A DNA stretch of 64,000 nucleotides, from positions 1-64,000 of the forward strand of contig NZ_SMKZ01000015.1 in the NCBI RefSeq assembly GCF_004349065.1, given 5' to 3'. Of the stretch, positions 55,301 through 63,036 are shown piece after piece. The DNA comes from Jiangella asiatica. Its GTDB lineage: Bacteria > Actinomycetota > Actinomycetes > Jiangellales > Jiangellaceae. A program made the position numbers and the translations under genes. The notes under the pieces are model-generated. The model saw nothing but the letters and a program-made list of their open reading frames with translations, ran no database searches and had not been told where the DNA came from. The number at the start of each line of letters is the position of its first letter. The stretch's first letter is position 1.

Positions 55301-55713
55301 CGCGCCAGCTTGGTGTCGGCGATGTCGTACGACCACGGGCCGAGGTGGCTCGGGTGCTCGTCGTTGCGGATCAGGAAGTCGGCGTACCCGCGCCAGCGGC
55401 CGTCGTAGAAGGTGGCCTGGAAGATCCGGTCCGCACCGTCCTTCATGGCGGTGAGAGTGAGGTCCTCGGCCTCGGCCGGCCCGACCGAGCGCGGGATGCT
55501 GACCACCCGGTGCGTGGCGGACATCTCGGCCAGGACGGCGGCCTCGTGCTCGTCGCCGCGCCGGCGAACGACGCCGGCGGCAGGGTCGTCGCCGGTGGGC
55601 CGCGGACGCCGGCCCTCGGCGACTTCACGGTTCAGCGTGGTGAGGTGTGGGCATTCGAGATGGGCGACCAGGTCGGTCGGGCTCAGGACCAGATGTCCGG
55701 CGACGACGTACAT
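52342..55713 (-). CDS. TM0106-family RecB-like nuclease fused to SF1 helicase
   Basis: 1123 residues. N-terminal RecB-like nuclease region (about 1-250) with a cysteine cluster in NHCAICPWHDTCDTRW near 215, which may hold an iron-sulfur cluster as in AddB or Dna2. A helix-hairpin-like stretch follows, then an RNase H-like exonuclease domain (LFLDLEGDPFFGDHGIEYL near 320). The C-terminal half is a superfamily 1 helicase: Walker A QGPPGAGKTYAG near 745, Walker B VLVVDEAGQFS near 857, VGTVDKFQGQEAPVVIVS and NVAVSRAR. Role is probably DNA repair or defence; it is widespread in actinobacteria. ATG at 55713 after AAGGGGTGAG; the ORF upstream start adds 13 residues without support. Confidence 0.87.
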   Translation of the reverse strand: MYVVAGHLVLSPTDLVAHLECPHLTTLNREVAEGRRPRPTGDDPAAGVVRRRGDEHEAAVLAEMSATHRVVSIPRSVGPAEAEDLTLTAMKDGADRIFQATFYDGRWRGYADFLIRNDEHPSHLGPWSYDIADTKLARQVKASALLQMAVYAQRLEHLQGVPPQTLTVILGNRLRVSVAYVDVAAYARHAMREYGQWLADPPQTYPLRVNHCAICPWHDTCDTRWRADDDLVLVPFLRRDQRAALRAAGIDTVDALASASAQELAAVPRVGASTKRKLATQARLQIAARSQEVPPYQLVTPVEPRRGLTLLPEPDAADLFLDLEGDPFFGDHGIEYLWGISDVGDEFRSWWAHDAVAEKHAFEQVVDHIMATWQRRPGMHVYHYAPYEPSRLKELSQRYGTRVDEVDALLRGERLVDLYAVVRQGLRVGTESYSIKALERFYDPRGRAGAAVKDAGSSIVEYERWLAEHDQSILDDIEAYNRDDCISTRQLRDWLEDRRAEALDDGHAVPRPTDVPDHPAEHLKERAPELVAVEEKLLDGVPGDPAARTAEQQARALLAGLLEWHRRENRAEWWEYFRVRTLAVDELVDDPATLGGLHSPELLRTEKRSGVWRYGIPPQECRLRPGDQAGHADPDGGTSKILRLDLENGVVELKRALAKEQPHPLGLLAPDPIPAGVLEASLCRVGGWVADHGFDADGPYRGVRDLLLGRQPRLADGVELRLAGESGADALRRVAPSLYGALPVQGPPGAGKTYAGSHAVVELLRSGKTVGITALSHRVITHLLDAVLRADDGADGRGRVVRAIQKADDGNATAHPDVTVTTSNDDVETALATGSVNLVAGTGWLFARPGVHVDVLVVDEAGQFSLANAVAAGAAADSVVLLGDPRQLPQPARGIHPDGAGVSALDHVLGEHDTIPPEYGLFLDTTWRMHPAVCAPVSELSYDGLLGPRNGLERQQVHGDGPLAGAGIRWFPVAHTGCSVRSDAEVAVVSDLVDQLTGRLWTDADGVRRDLTSRDILVVAPYNAQVGQLLAVLDGRARVGTVDKFQGQEAPVVIVSLTTSSAADAPRGVDFVANRNRLNVAVSRARSLAVLVGSPALLTAPVRSIDQVQGVNTLCRLVEYATS

Positions 55714-55722
55714 GCTCACCCC

Positions 55723-55760
55723 TTCTGTCGATCCAAGACTGCCGCATGCCACCGACAGAA
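55723..55760 (-). terminator. Inverted repeat after the TauE/SafE gene
   Basis: TTCTGTCG (55723-55730) and CGACAGAA (55753-55760) form 8-base arms with a 22-base loop, between the TauE/SafE stop and the start of the nuclease-helicase gene on the same strand. It could end the upstream transcript or serve as an operator. Confidence 0.4.
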
Positions 55761-55764
55761 TCCG

Positions 55765-56487
55765 TCAGCCGGCCAGCGAGCGGATGATCAGAGTCGTGGC
55801 CGACAGCGCGCAGACGACCATGACGACCACCCGCAGCAACGGGCCGTCGATTCTCCGACGCACGACGAGGGCGACGGCGAAAGCGGCGACCAGAAGCGGA
55901 GCGAGCGACAACGCCGTCGTGGTCTGGGCCATGGTCAGCTCGCCCACCACGGCGAGGGCGATCAGCGACACGGCCACGCCGACCACGAAGTAGACGCCGA
56001 GCGTCGCGCGCACGCGCGGTCCCAGTTCACGCTGGTACACCAGCGCGAGCGGCGGCCCGCCGATGGACGTCGCCGTGCCGGTGATGCCGGATAGCACACC
56101 GGCGGTGACCAGCACCGACGGACGCATCGGCAGCCGGAACGTCCGCAGCGTCAGCGCAACCGCGAGCAGGATGACCACGCCGATCGCGACGCCGAGTGCC
56201 CGGGCCGAGATCACCGTGACCACCCAGGCGCCCACCGCCGTCGCCGGCAGCCGGCCCAGCAGCGCCCACCGCAAGCCCCACCAGTCGACCTCCGCCCACT
56301 CGCGGGCGAGCGTGAACAGCGGGAGCACCAGGGTCAGCCACAGCAGGCCGCCGGGCATCAGCTCGGGCGCGACCAGCGCGATCACCGGCGCGGCGACCAG
56401 GCCCAGGCCCAGCCCGACGCAGCCCTGGATCACCGTGCCGGCGAACACCGCGACGGCCAGTACCACCATGATGTCTACCGGTGGCAT
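55765..56487 (-). CDS. TauE/SafE family sulfite exporter-like membrane protein
   Basis: A 240-residue membrane protein with about seven or eight hydrophobic segments. The repeated signature is seen in FAGTVIQGCVGLGLGLVAAP and in GVLSGITGTATSIGGPPLALVYQ. Family members move organosulfonates or sulfite, but many have unknown substrates. It lies 14 kb from the sulfosugar operon without an operator site in front, so a link to that pathway is only possible. It sits 61 bases after the DUF4862 gene on the same strand. Confidence 0.85.
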   Translation of the reverse strand: MPPVDIMVVLAVAVFAGTVIQGCVGLGLGLVAAPVIALVAPELMPGGLLWLTLVLPLFTLAREWAEVDWWGLRWALLGRLPATAVGAWVVTVISARALGVAIGVVILLAVALTLRTFRLPMRPSVLVTAGVLSGITGTATSIGGPPLALVYQRELGPRVRATLGVYFVVGVAVSLIALAVVGELTMAQTTTALSLAPLLVAAFAVALVVRRRIDGPLLRVVVMVVCALSATTLIIRSLAG

Positions 56488-56548
56488 CCGGCTCCAGTCG
56501 CGATCACGCCGCCCAGTCTTCCAGTGCCGCCGGTGTGGTTCGATGGCG

Positions 56549-57502
56549 TCAGCCGCGGGCCCGGGCGACGGCGGCCGCGACGACGGCAGTGTTGGCGGCG
56601 ACCAGCTCCAGGCACTCCGCGGCGGTGGCCGTGCTGGGCGACGAGACCTTCACACCGACGTAGCGCAGCTCCGGCGCGGCGACGGCCGCGGTCACGCACG
56701 CCGTCACCTCGTCCGCCGTGAGGAGGCTGCTGGCCGCCTCGGCCGCGACCGGCACCGTTGCCGACCAGTCGCGGATGGGCGCGTGCAGGTCGGCCCAGGC
56801 CTGGCCGTCGAGGGTGTCGTCGGCGGACGCGCCGGAGAAGATCAATCCGTCCAGGCGACCGGCGGCGACGACGGAGGCCAGGTGCTCGCGCGGCGTCGCG
56901 GCACTGCGCCCCTCGATGGCGGAGCGGCCCCAGTTCACGACAACGCCGAGGCCGAGCTCGGCCGCGAGCTTCACCTCGTCGGCCAGGTCGAGGAAGCCCT
57001 TCGCGGGCTCGTGGGCGTCGGAGTGCGCGTCGGAGTGCTCGATCATGAGCCGGACGCCGCCCCAGTCCCAGGCCGCGATCTCCTCCAGCGACGCCCGGAA
57101 CGCGTCGGCGGACGTGAGCGGATGCCGCGGCGCGGAGTGCAGCTCGATGCCCGTGAAGCGGCCGCCGGAGCCGCCGTTGACCTGCGCCATGAACTCCCAC
57201 GCGCGCCGCAGCAGGTCGATCGCCGCGCGCCGCCCGTCGCCGTCGGCGGAGGCCAGGCCGCATTCCGGCGCGGACCCGAGCGTCATGATGGTCGCCGGGA
57301 TCATGGTCAGTACGTGGCTCGTCGACGGGTCGGCGGCGCGCAGGTAGGCGAGGTCGTTCCATGGGGAGTCCGCGCCGATGTAGGGCACCTCGAGCCCGTC
57401 GACGCCCGGCAGCGCCAGCACGTCCTCGACGTAGCGCCGGAAGCCGGCGCCTGCGCCGATGTCCCGGGGAGCGGCCGCGTATGCACCGACGATCACCGAC
57501 AT
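56549..57502 (-). CDS. DUF4862-like TIM-barrel protein
   Basis: A 317-residue protein that I place in the DUF4862 group from its opening (MSVIVGAYAAAP) and overall pattern, related to sugar-phosphate isomerases/epimerases. Conserved acidic and histidine clusters that could bind a metal: LEVPYIG, GIELHSAP, LMIEHSDAHSDAHEPAKGF and VVNWGRSAIEGR. A short direct repeat SDAHSDAH sits in the third. Function unknown; such genes often accompany sugar transporters, here an MFS gene upstream. ATG at 57502 follows GAGGAG; the earlier in-frame start at 57583 lacks one. Confidence 0.65.
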   Translation of the reverse strand: MSVIVGAYAAAPRDIGAGAGFRRYVEDVLALPGVDGLEVPYIGADSPWNDLAYLRAADPSTSHVLTMIPATIMTLGSAPECGLASADGDGRRAAIDLLRRAWEFMAQVNGGSGGRFTGIELHSAPRHPLTSADAFRASLEEIAAWDWGGVRLMIEHSDAHSDAHEPAKGFLDLADEVKLAAELGLGVVVNWGRSAIEGRSAATPREHLASVVAAGRLDGLIFSGASADDTLDGQAWADLHAPIRDWSATVPVAAEAASSLLTADEVTACVTAAVAAPELRYVGVKVSSPSTATAAECLELVAANTAVVAAAVARARG

Positions 57503-57579
57503 GAGGTCTCCTCGCTGATGTTTGGTGGAGACCAGCGTAAAACGATGTGCCATGTCCCTGTCTGGCCGGGTCCGTCCAG

Positions 57580-58920
57580 TCACGACGGCGGCCCGGCGCC
57601 GCCGGGCGGGCCGTCCCCGTCGGGCGGGCCGTCCCCGTCGGGCGGGCGATCACTGTCGGGCCGGCCGCCGCCGTTGCGGGGGGTCCAGTGGCCCATCAGC
57701 GCCGCGGCGAGGAAGGCGACCACCCCGGCCGCGACGATGGCGGTGCCGAGCGTGGCCACCGCGGTGACGACGCTGACGAGCACCGGGCCGGCGCCGTTGC
57801 CGAGGTCGGCGAAGAGGCGCCACGCGCCGAGGAACGTCGCGCGGCTGACGGCGGGCGACACGTCGGACCCGATGGTCATGATGATCCCGCTGCCCAAGCC
57901 GTTGCCGAGCCCCATCAGCATGGCGACCGCGGCGAACGTGGCGGCACCGCCGGTGAGCGGCAGCACCACCAGCGACATCCCGAGGACCGCCATCGACGAG
58001 ACGACCACGCCGCGCCGGCCGAGCCGGTCCATCGCCAGGCCGGCGGGGTAGAACATCAGCATCTCGACCGCGCCGGACAGCCCGAACAGCAGGCTGGTCG
58101 TGGCCGGGTCGAGGCCGACGTGCTCGCCCCACAGCGGGATCGCCACCTGCCGCGACGCCCGTGCCGCACCGACCAGCAGCGCGCCGACACCGAGCGTGCG
58201 CAGAATCGGCAGGTGCCGCCGGATGACCCGTGCGGTGCTGTCGCGCCGCGACGCCGAGCCCGCCGCGTCAGCCCCACGGCCGGCCGGCACCGGCGGTTCA
58301 CGCACCACCAGTAGTACGACGCCGGCCGCGATCGCCGCCACGACATGCACCCAGTAGCCGCCGACGACACCCAGCCACGGCATCACGGCCGCGGCCAGGA
58401 ACGGCCCGGTGAAAAGCCCGATGCGCTGCATCCCGCCGAGCGTCGACAGCGCACGGCCGCGCAGCTCGAACGGGATCGCCTCGGTGACGTAGGCGTGGCG
58501 GGCCAGCCCGAACACCGACGACGACACCCCGATGGCGATCATCGCGACCGACAGCACGACTACGGATGACGCCAGGATGCAGGCGGCGAGCGCGACCAGC
58601 ACCACGCCCAGCGCGAGCAGCATCGCCCGCCGCTCCCCCAGCCGGACCGCCAAGAGCCCCGCGGGTAGGTCACCGGCGATCTTGCCGACGCCGAGCAGCG
58701 CCACGACCAGGCCGGCCATCGCGACCGAGCCGCCGAGCTCCCGCGCGGAGAGCGGGATGACCGGCGCGATCGCTCCCTGCCCGATGCCGAACAACAGCGA
58801 CGGGAGGTACACCGACGGGCCGATCGACCAGATGCCGACCTGTGGCCGGCCGGTCAACGCCGATTCCGTCGCACGTGCGTCCTCTCCGTCCCTGGCCAGG
58901 GTCCCGCCGTGGATATTCAA
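57580..58920 (-). CDS. Major facilitator superfamily transporter
   Basis: 446 residues, twelve hydrophobic segments, with the MFS loop motif RLGERRAML after helix 2 and MDRLGRRGVVV in the second half. It resembles drug/sugar efflux MFS proteins; substrate unknown. The C-terminal 30 residues are a Pro-Gly-Asp-rich tail built from six-residue repeats (PPDGDG) encoded by an 18-base tandem repeat at 57603-57656. The start is TTG at 58920, supported by GGAG eight bases upstream; no ATG or GTG fits before the first helix. Confidence 0.85.
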   Translation of the reverse strand: MNIHGGTLARDGEDARATESALTGRPQVGIWSIGPSVYLPSLLFGIGQGAIAPVIPLSARELGGSVAMAGLVVALLGVGKIAGDLPAGLLAVRLGERRAMLLALGVVLVALAACILASSVVVLSVAMIAIGVSSSVFGLARHAYVTEAIPFELRGRALSTLGGMQRIGLFTGPFLAAAVMPWLGVVGGYWVHVVAAIAAGVVLLVVREPPVPAGRGADAAGSASRRDSTARVIRRHLPILRTLGVGALLVGAARASRQVAIPLWGEHVGLDPATTSLLFGLSGAVEMLMFYPAGLAMDRLGRRGVVVSSMAVLGMSLVVLPLTGGAATFAAVAMLMGLGNGLGSGIIMTIGSDVSPAVSRATFLGAWRLFADLGNGAGPVLVSVVTAVATLGTAIVAAGVVAFLAAALMGHWTPRNGGGRPDSDRPPDGDGPPDGDGPPGGAGPPS

Positions 58921-59048
58921 TCAGGCCGCTCCGTCCACGCCGTCCCACGCGTTCCGCACCACCAGGACAGCGCCCGCCGGCGAATCCCAGCGGGCGCCAA
59001 AACCTCGTGACAGGGGCCGGGTGCCGAGGGGATGGTGGAGGCGTGCGG

Positions 59049-59543
59049 ATGTCGTGGCCGGTGCTGGTCGAAGAATGGCAGTTCGAGTGCTGCGGCGAGC
59101 CGTTCGCGGTCGGCGACCTCGTCCAGTGGCAGCTGTCGTTGGTCACCGATCTCGACCGGCCGGACGACGCGTCCATCACCGTCGACGGCGTCGCGCGCGG
59201 GACCGACCCTGGCGGCATCGGCCCGGCCGGCGCGTTCCTGGACATCGGGACGGCGACGGTGTTGCTGCGGCCGCCGCGACCGGCCGGGCCCGCCACGGTG
59301 ACCGGTGTGTTCGCCGAGGACCACCACGGACTGGTGCCGGAGGCGCTGCCGGCGGTGACCGGGCGCATCATCCGGGTCCGCGAGATCAGCGCGGAGTTCC
59401 AGGAGCGGGACCGGGTTCGCTGGCCGGTGTCCGGCACGTGGCAGCTGACCGACCTCCGCGGTTTCGCCGACCGGTCGCAGAGCTCGATCACCGCGCGGCG
59501 GGCCACCGTCGACCTCCTGGTCGATCTGGCGGTCGACGTCTGA
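59049..59543 (+). CDS. DUF6578-like protein
   Basis: A 164-residue soluble protein resembling DUF6578, with the start MSWPVLVEEWQFECCGEPFA and GDLVQW. Function unknown; mostly beta structure is expected. The ATG at 59049 is eight bases after GGTGGAGG; a GTG at 59043 is in the same frame but too close to it. The longer frame from 58842 overlaps the divergent MFS gene. Confidence 0.6.
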   Translation: MSWPVLVEEWQFECCGEPFAVGDLVQWQLSLVTDLDRPDDASITVDGVARGTDPGGIGPAGAFLDIGTATVLLRPPRPAGPATVTGVFAEDHHGLVPEALPAVTGRIIRVREISAEFQERDRVRWPVSGTWQLTDLRGFADRSQSSITARRATVDLLVDLAVDV

Positions 59544-59560
59544 GGGTTCCGACCGCCATC

Positions 59561-59929
59561 ATGACGGCCATGACAGCGACGGGGCGAGTGCTCGAGGTCG
59601 ACACCTGGCTGAACGACGAGGCGGCCGCGGCGGGGACCGTGGTCGAGTGCCACCCGGAGATCTCGTTCGCCGAGCTGAACGGCGGCCTGCCCGTCCCGTA
59701 CGGCAAGAAGACCTGGGCCGGTCACCACCTGCGCCGCGACCTGCTCGAGAAGGCCGGCATCGTCGTTCCGGCCGATCTCGGCACGGCGGGTGAGCGGGGT
59801 GCACCCGACGACGTCCTCGACGCCGCCGCGGCGGCGTGGACCGCCCGGCGGGTGGCGACGGGGGCGGCACGGTCACTCCCCGACCGGCCCGAGCCGTTCG
59901 GCGACCGCCGCGCCGCGATCGTCTACTGA
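59561..59929 (+). pseudogene. DUF429 protein, C-terminal half only
   Basis: 122 residues matching the C-terminal half of DUF429 proteins: RVLEVDTWLND, VVECHPEISFAELNG and the KKTWAGHHLRRDLLEKAGI block. Full-length members are about 220-250 residues and begin with a DGCxGGW-type metal-binding core, which is missing. The upstream region is occupied by the DUF6578-like gene, so the N-terminal half is not recoverable in any frame that I can see. Either a decayed gene or a short stand-alone form starting at ATG 59561 or 59570. Confidence 0.6.
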
Positions 59930-60066
59930 CCCCGGTCCGGCCGCGCCCGGGCCGAGCGCACCACCGTCACGCCGCCGATCCTGCCGGAAACGGGTCGAGC
60001 TGTGTCCATCGGCGGGCGTATTGTCCGTTTTCACAGGGGGTGCCATCGGCAAAACGGGGGCCGATC

Positions 60067-60834
60067 ATGCCAAACACCGTCACGAACGCGTCCCTACCAG
60101 CGGCACTGGTGGCGCTCGTCGACAAGTACGCGAACGTCCAGCCGCGACCGGTCCGCTTCCGACCGGCGACGTGGCAGCAGGCGCTCGTCGCCGCCCGGCC
60201 GCGGTTGCGGGTGGCCACGCTGCTGCGCGACGCCGCGTTCACCGAGCCGATCGCCGGGTCCAAGGCCGGCGACCGCACCGTCGCCAGGGACGCCGCCCTG
60301 AGTGCCTGCGCCACCATGGACCTCGGCGACGAGAAGGAGGTGCTCCAGGCGTTCGTCCTCACCATGGCCTGGAGCTCCGAGGGAGTCGGCAACCAGAGCC
60401 TTCGCGCGACGGCGCGCGCGGTGCGCAACCCCGAGCGCGCGCACCGCGTGCTCGCCGATTCCGCGCGTCGCCTGCGCTCCGCCGAGTCCCTCCGCGACGG
60501 CACGCTCGAGGCCAACCACCGGGCCTGGTCGCTGTGGGCGGTCGGTCAGTCGTTCGCCAGCCGGTGGTGGAGCCTCGCCGGCTACGTGCCGGGCCGGAGC
60601 TGGCAGCCGCTGGTGCTGGACGAGCGGGTCTACGCGTCGCTGAACCGGACGCTCATGATCGGCGGCACGACGCGGCTGGCCAGCTCGCGCCGGCGCGCGG
60701 ACCGCTACCGTGCCTACGTCGAGACCTTGCACCGCTGGGCGGTCGAGCTGGGCATCGAGGGCCGCCGCGTCGACGCTGCGCGCATCGCGTTCGTCCTCGG
60801 CCTGCACAACGGGGCGGTAGTACCGACGAGATAA
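60067..60834 (+). CDS. OGG-fold-like (8-oxoguanine DNA glycosylase-like) protein
   Basis: A 255-residue protein tentatively placed with OGG-fold proteins from the segments AWSSEGVGNQSLRATARAVR, WSLWAVGQSFASRWWSLAGY and PLVLDERVYASLNRTL, which resemble the FxxKFLYF ... PLILD pattern. A catalytic Lys/Asp pair is not obvious, so activity is uncertain. ATG at 60067 downstream of a G-rich stretch; the longer reading from 59836 overlaps the DUF429 remnant. It is followed 148 bases later by a helicase gene on the same strand, suggesting a DNA-repair or defence unit. Confidence 0.55.
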   Translation: MPNTVTNASLPAALVALVDKYANVQPRPVRFRPATWQQALVAARPRLRVATLLRDAAFTEPIAGSKAGDRTVARDAALSACATMDLGDEKEVLQAFVLTMAWSSEGVGNQSLRATARAVRNPERAHRVLADSARRLRSAESLRDGTLEANHRAWSLWAVGQSFASRWWSLAGYVPGRSWQPLVLDERVYASLNRTLMIGGTTRLASSRRRADRYRAYVETLHRWAVELGIEGRRVDAARIAFVLGLHNGAVVPTR

Positions 60835-60982
60835 CAGGAAGACACCTTTCCCATCGTTCGCCTGACCCGGACGGGCATCTGCGCAATCATGGTCAAATAC
60901 CGCAACGACGCGGGCCGTTCCGCGGGGTAGGTCGCCAGCTGTCGACGTCGATCCCGGCACACCGTGGTGAGGAAGGACTGAC

Positions 60983-62806
60983 GTGACGACTCATCCTGCG
61001 CTCGACGCCGAGCAGCAGAACCTCGACCGCGCCTACACCCTCCTCGGTGACGACGCGCCGGTCGACCAGCCGCTGGTCTTCGGCCGCATCGACGACCACA
61101 GCGGCTCCCGCTACGTCGGCCGCCAGCCGGTCGCCGCCGGGTCCGGGAATGTCGCCGTCGTCGCGTGGCACGACCCAGCGGCCGGACCGTTCTACGAGAC
61201 GTCCGCGACCGACCTCGGCACCGCGCAACTGAAGCGCATCCTCACCGTCAGCGGCCGGCAGGTCATCGCTCTGCACGACGAGATCGCCGACGGCAGCGCC
61301 TTCGACGTCACGTCCAGCCAGGCCAACCGGCCGATGGTCGGCAAGGTCGTGGTCGCCGCGCTGGAGCAGTTCCGCACCGGCACCATCGGCGACGCCACCG
61401 CCACCCTGCGACCGGAGCAGTACCGCATCATCCGCGAACCTGCCGCCGGCGTCCTCGTCGTCCAGGGCGGACCGGGGACCGGCAAGACCGTCACCGCCTT
61501 GCACCGAGCCGCCTGGCTCGCCGCGAACGACGAGGAGGTCCGCGCGGGCGGGGTGCTCGTCGTCACGCCGACGGTGGCGCTGCGCAGCTACGTCGCCAAC
61601 GTCCTGCCGTGCCTCGGCTTCGACGCGGTCACCGCGGACGTAGCGTCGCTCTACGACGGCGATGCCAGCCTGCGCGGACGCGACACCGCCACGGAGACCG
61701 CCCGGGTCAAGGGGTCGGCGGTCATGGCCGTCGTGCTGCGTCGGCTGGTCGAGAGCCAGGACGGGCCGTCCACCCCGGAGAATCTGCTGCGCACCCTGCT
61801 GGGCCGCCCGGCGCTGCTGGACCGCCTCGCCGACGACCTGCTCAAGGCCGGCCAGCAGGAGGCGTTGCGCCGCGAGCCGGCACCATCGGTCGCCGCGGAG
61901 CCGTGGACCGTCGACGACCTCGTCCTGCTCGACGAGCTGGCGCACCTGCTGGGTCGGCAGGCGCCCACCTACCGGCACGCCGTCGTCGACGAGGCGCAGA
62001 ACCTGTCGCCCATGCAGGCCCGCGCCGTCGCCCGCCGGTGCCGCTCCGTCACCCTGGCCGGCGACCTCGGCTTCTCCACCGGGCCCGGCAAACACGACTC
62101 CTGGGCCGAGCTGACCAGCTACTTCGCCGCTGAGTCGCGTGAGGCCACGCTCACCCTCGGCTACCGCGTGCCGCGGCCGGTGGTCGAGCTCTCGCGGCGG
62201 CAGCTCCCGGACGGGGCCAGCGCGCTCACGGTGCCGGGGTCGCTGCGCGACGGCCTGGGCAACCCACTGGTCCGCCGGGTCGATCCCGACGACGTCGTCC
62301 CGGTCGCGCTCTCGGCCGCCGATGCTGCCGCGGGCACCGGCTTCAAGGTCGGCGTCGTCGTCGCCGCCCACCGCTACGACGCCACCATGCGCTACTGCAG
62401 TGCATCCGGGCTCAAGGTCGGCGACGGGCGCGACGGCGACCTCGGCCTGCCAGTCACGCTGCTCCCCGCCGACATGACGAACGGCCTCGAGTTCGACGCG
62501 GTCGCCCTGGTGGCGCCAGACGAGATCGCCGACGGGACGGAGCTCGGCCGGCGCCGGCTCTACGTCGCCATGACGCGGTGCACCCAGTCGCTGGCCATCT
62601 TCCACTCCGAGCCCATGCCGGCGGGCTTGGAGCACCTGGACCGCAAGCCGTCGCCGGCGCGGGAGCCCGAGGTCGAGCACCGGCCCAAGCCGGCCGCCAC
62701 CGACGACCTGTTCGAGCTGTTCAACCTGCTCCGCGACGACGACCGCATGCTGGTCGAGGTCATGATCCGCCGGCTGCTGCGCGACTCGCTGGAACGGAAC
62801 GACTGA
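60983..62806 (+). CDS. HelD/UvrD-like SF1 helicase without N-terminal coiled coil
   Basis: 607 residues. Walker A is VQGGPGTGKTVTALHRAAWL (about 163-182), nearly the HelD sequence; VVDEAQNLSP near 334 is Walker B, and RRLYVAMTRCTQSLAIFH is motif VI. HelD proteins recycle stalled RNA polymerase using a long N-terminal antiparallel coiled coil that enters the secondary channel. Here the first 40 residues go directly into the FGRID..GSRYVGRQPV beta domain, so that arm is missing and the protein is shorter than usual HelD. GTG at 60983 after GAGGAAGGA. It may act on DNA or RNA in a different way. Confidence 0.78.
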   Translation: MTTHPALDAEQQNLDRAYTLLGDDAPVDQPLVFGRIDDHSGSRYVGRQPVAAGSGNVAVVAWHDPAAGPFYETSATDLGTAQLKRILTVSGRQVIALHDEIADGSAFDVTSSQANRPMVGKVVVAALEQFRTGTIGDATATLRPEQYRIIREPAAGVLVVQGGPGTGKTVTALHRAAWLAANDEEVRAGGVLVVTPTVALRSYVANVLPCLGFDAVTADVASLYDGDASLRGRDTATETARVKGSAVMAVVLRRLVESQDGPSTPENLLRTLLGRPALLDRLADDLLKAGQQEALRREPAPSVAAEPWTVDDLVLLDELAHLLGRQAPTYRHAVVDEAQNLSPMQARAVARRCRSVTLAGDLGFSTGPGKHDSWAELTSYFAAESREATLTLGYRVPRPVVELSRRQLPDGASALTVPGSLRDGLGNPLVRRVDPDDVVPVALSAADAAAGTGFKVGVVVAAHRYDATMRYCSASGLKVGDGRDGDLGLPVTLLPADMTNGLEFDAVALVAPDEIADGTELGRRRLYVAMTRCTQSLAIFHSEPMPAGLEHLDRKPSPAREPEVEHRPKPAATDDLFELFNLLRDDDRMLVEVMIRRLLRDSLERND

Positions 62807-62829
62807 GAAGGCCGCCTCGCGCTCCTGGG

Positions 62830-62933
62830 GAATTGCCGAACTCGAGAGCTACACCGCTTCCTGAGTTCACCTAGCGAAACGGCGCCCACAATCCACTCCT
62901 GTCTACTCGGGAGACTGGGCCTTGCGGCAATTC
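62830..62933. repeat. Inverted repeat before the WYL gene
   Basis: GAATTGCCG (62830-62838) and CGGCAATTC (62925-62933) are exact 9-base complements 86 bases apart, in a 230-base gap with lower GC than its surroundings. WYL regulators of defence loci often bind inverted repeats in their own promoters; nothing more can be said. Confidence 0.35.
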
Positions 62934-63036
62934 AGTACCGCCATTTCGGTGCACAATGAAAAGGGCGGTGTTTGCCTGGCGATTCCTCCAACTCGGGCAT
63001 AGCATGATCGCTTGGCAGTGCTGTGGAGGGGGCGCC

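Noticed and set aside
57520-57540. TGGT-GGAG-ACCA before the DUF4862 gene as a further regulon operator
   Set aside because: The spacing between half-sites is four bases rather than three and the core differs from GGTC-N-GACC.
57603-57656. Tandem 18-base repeat that could suggest a mobile or regulatory array
   Set aside because: Two exact copies and one degenerate copy in frame inside the MFS gene; they simply encode a PPDGDG tail.
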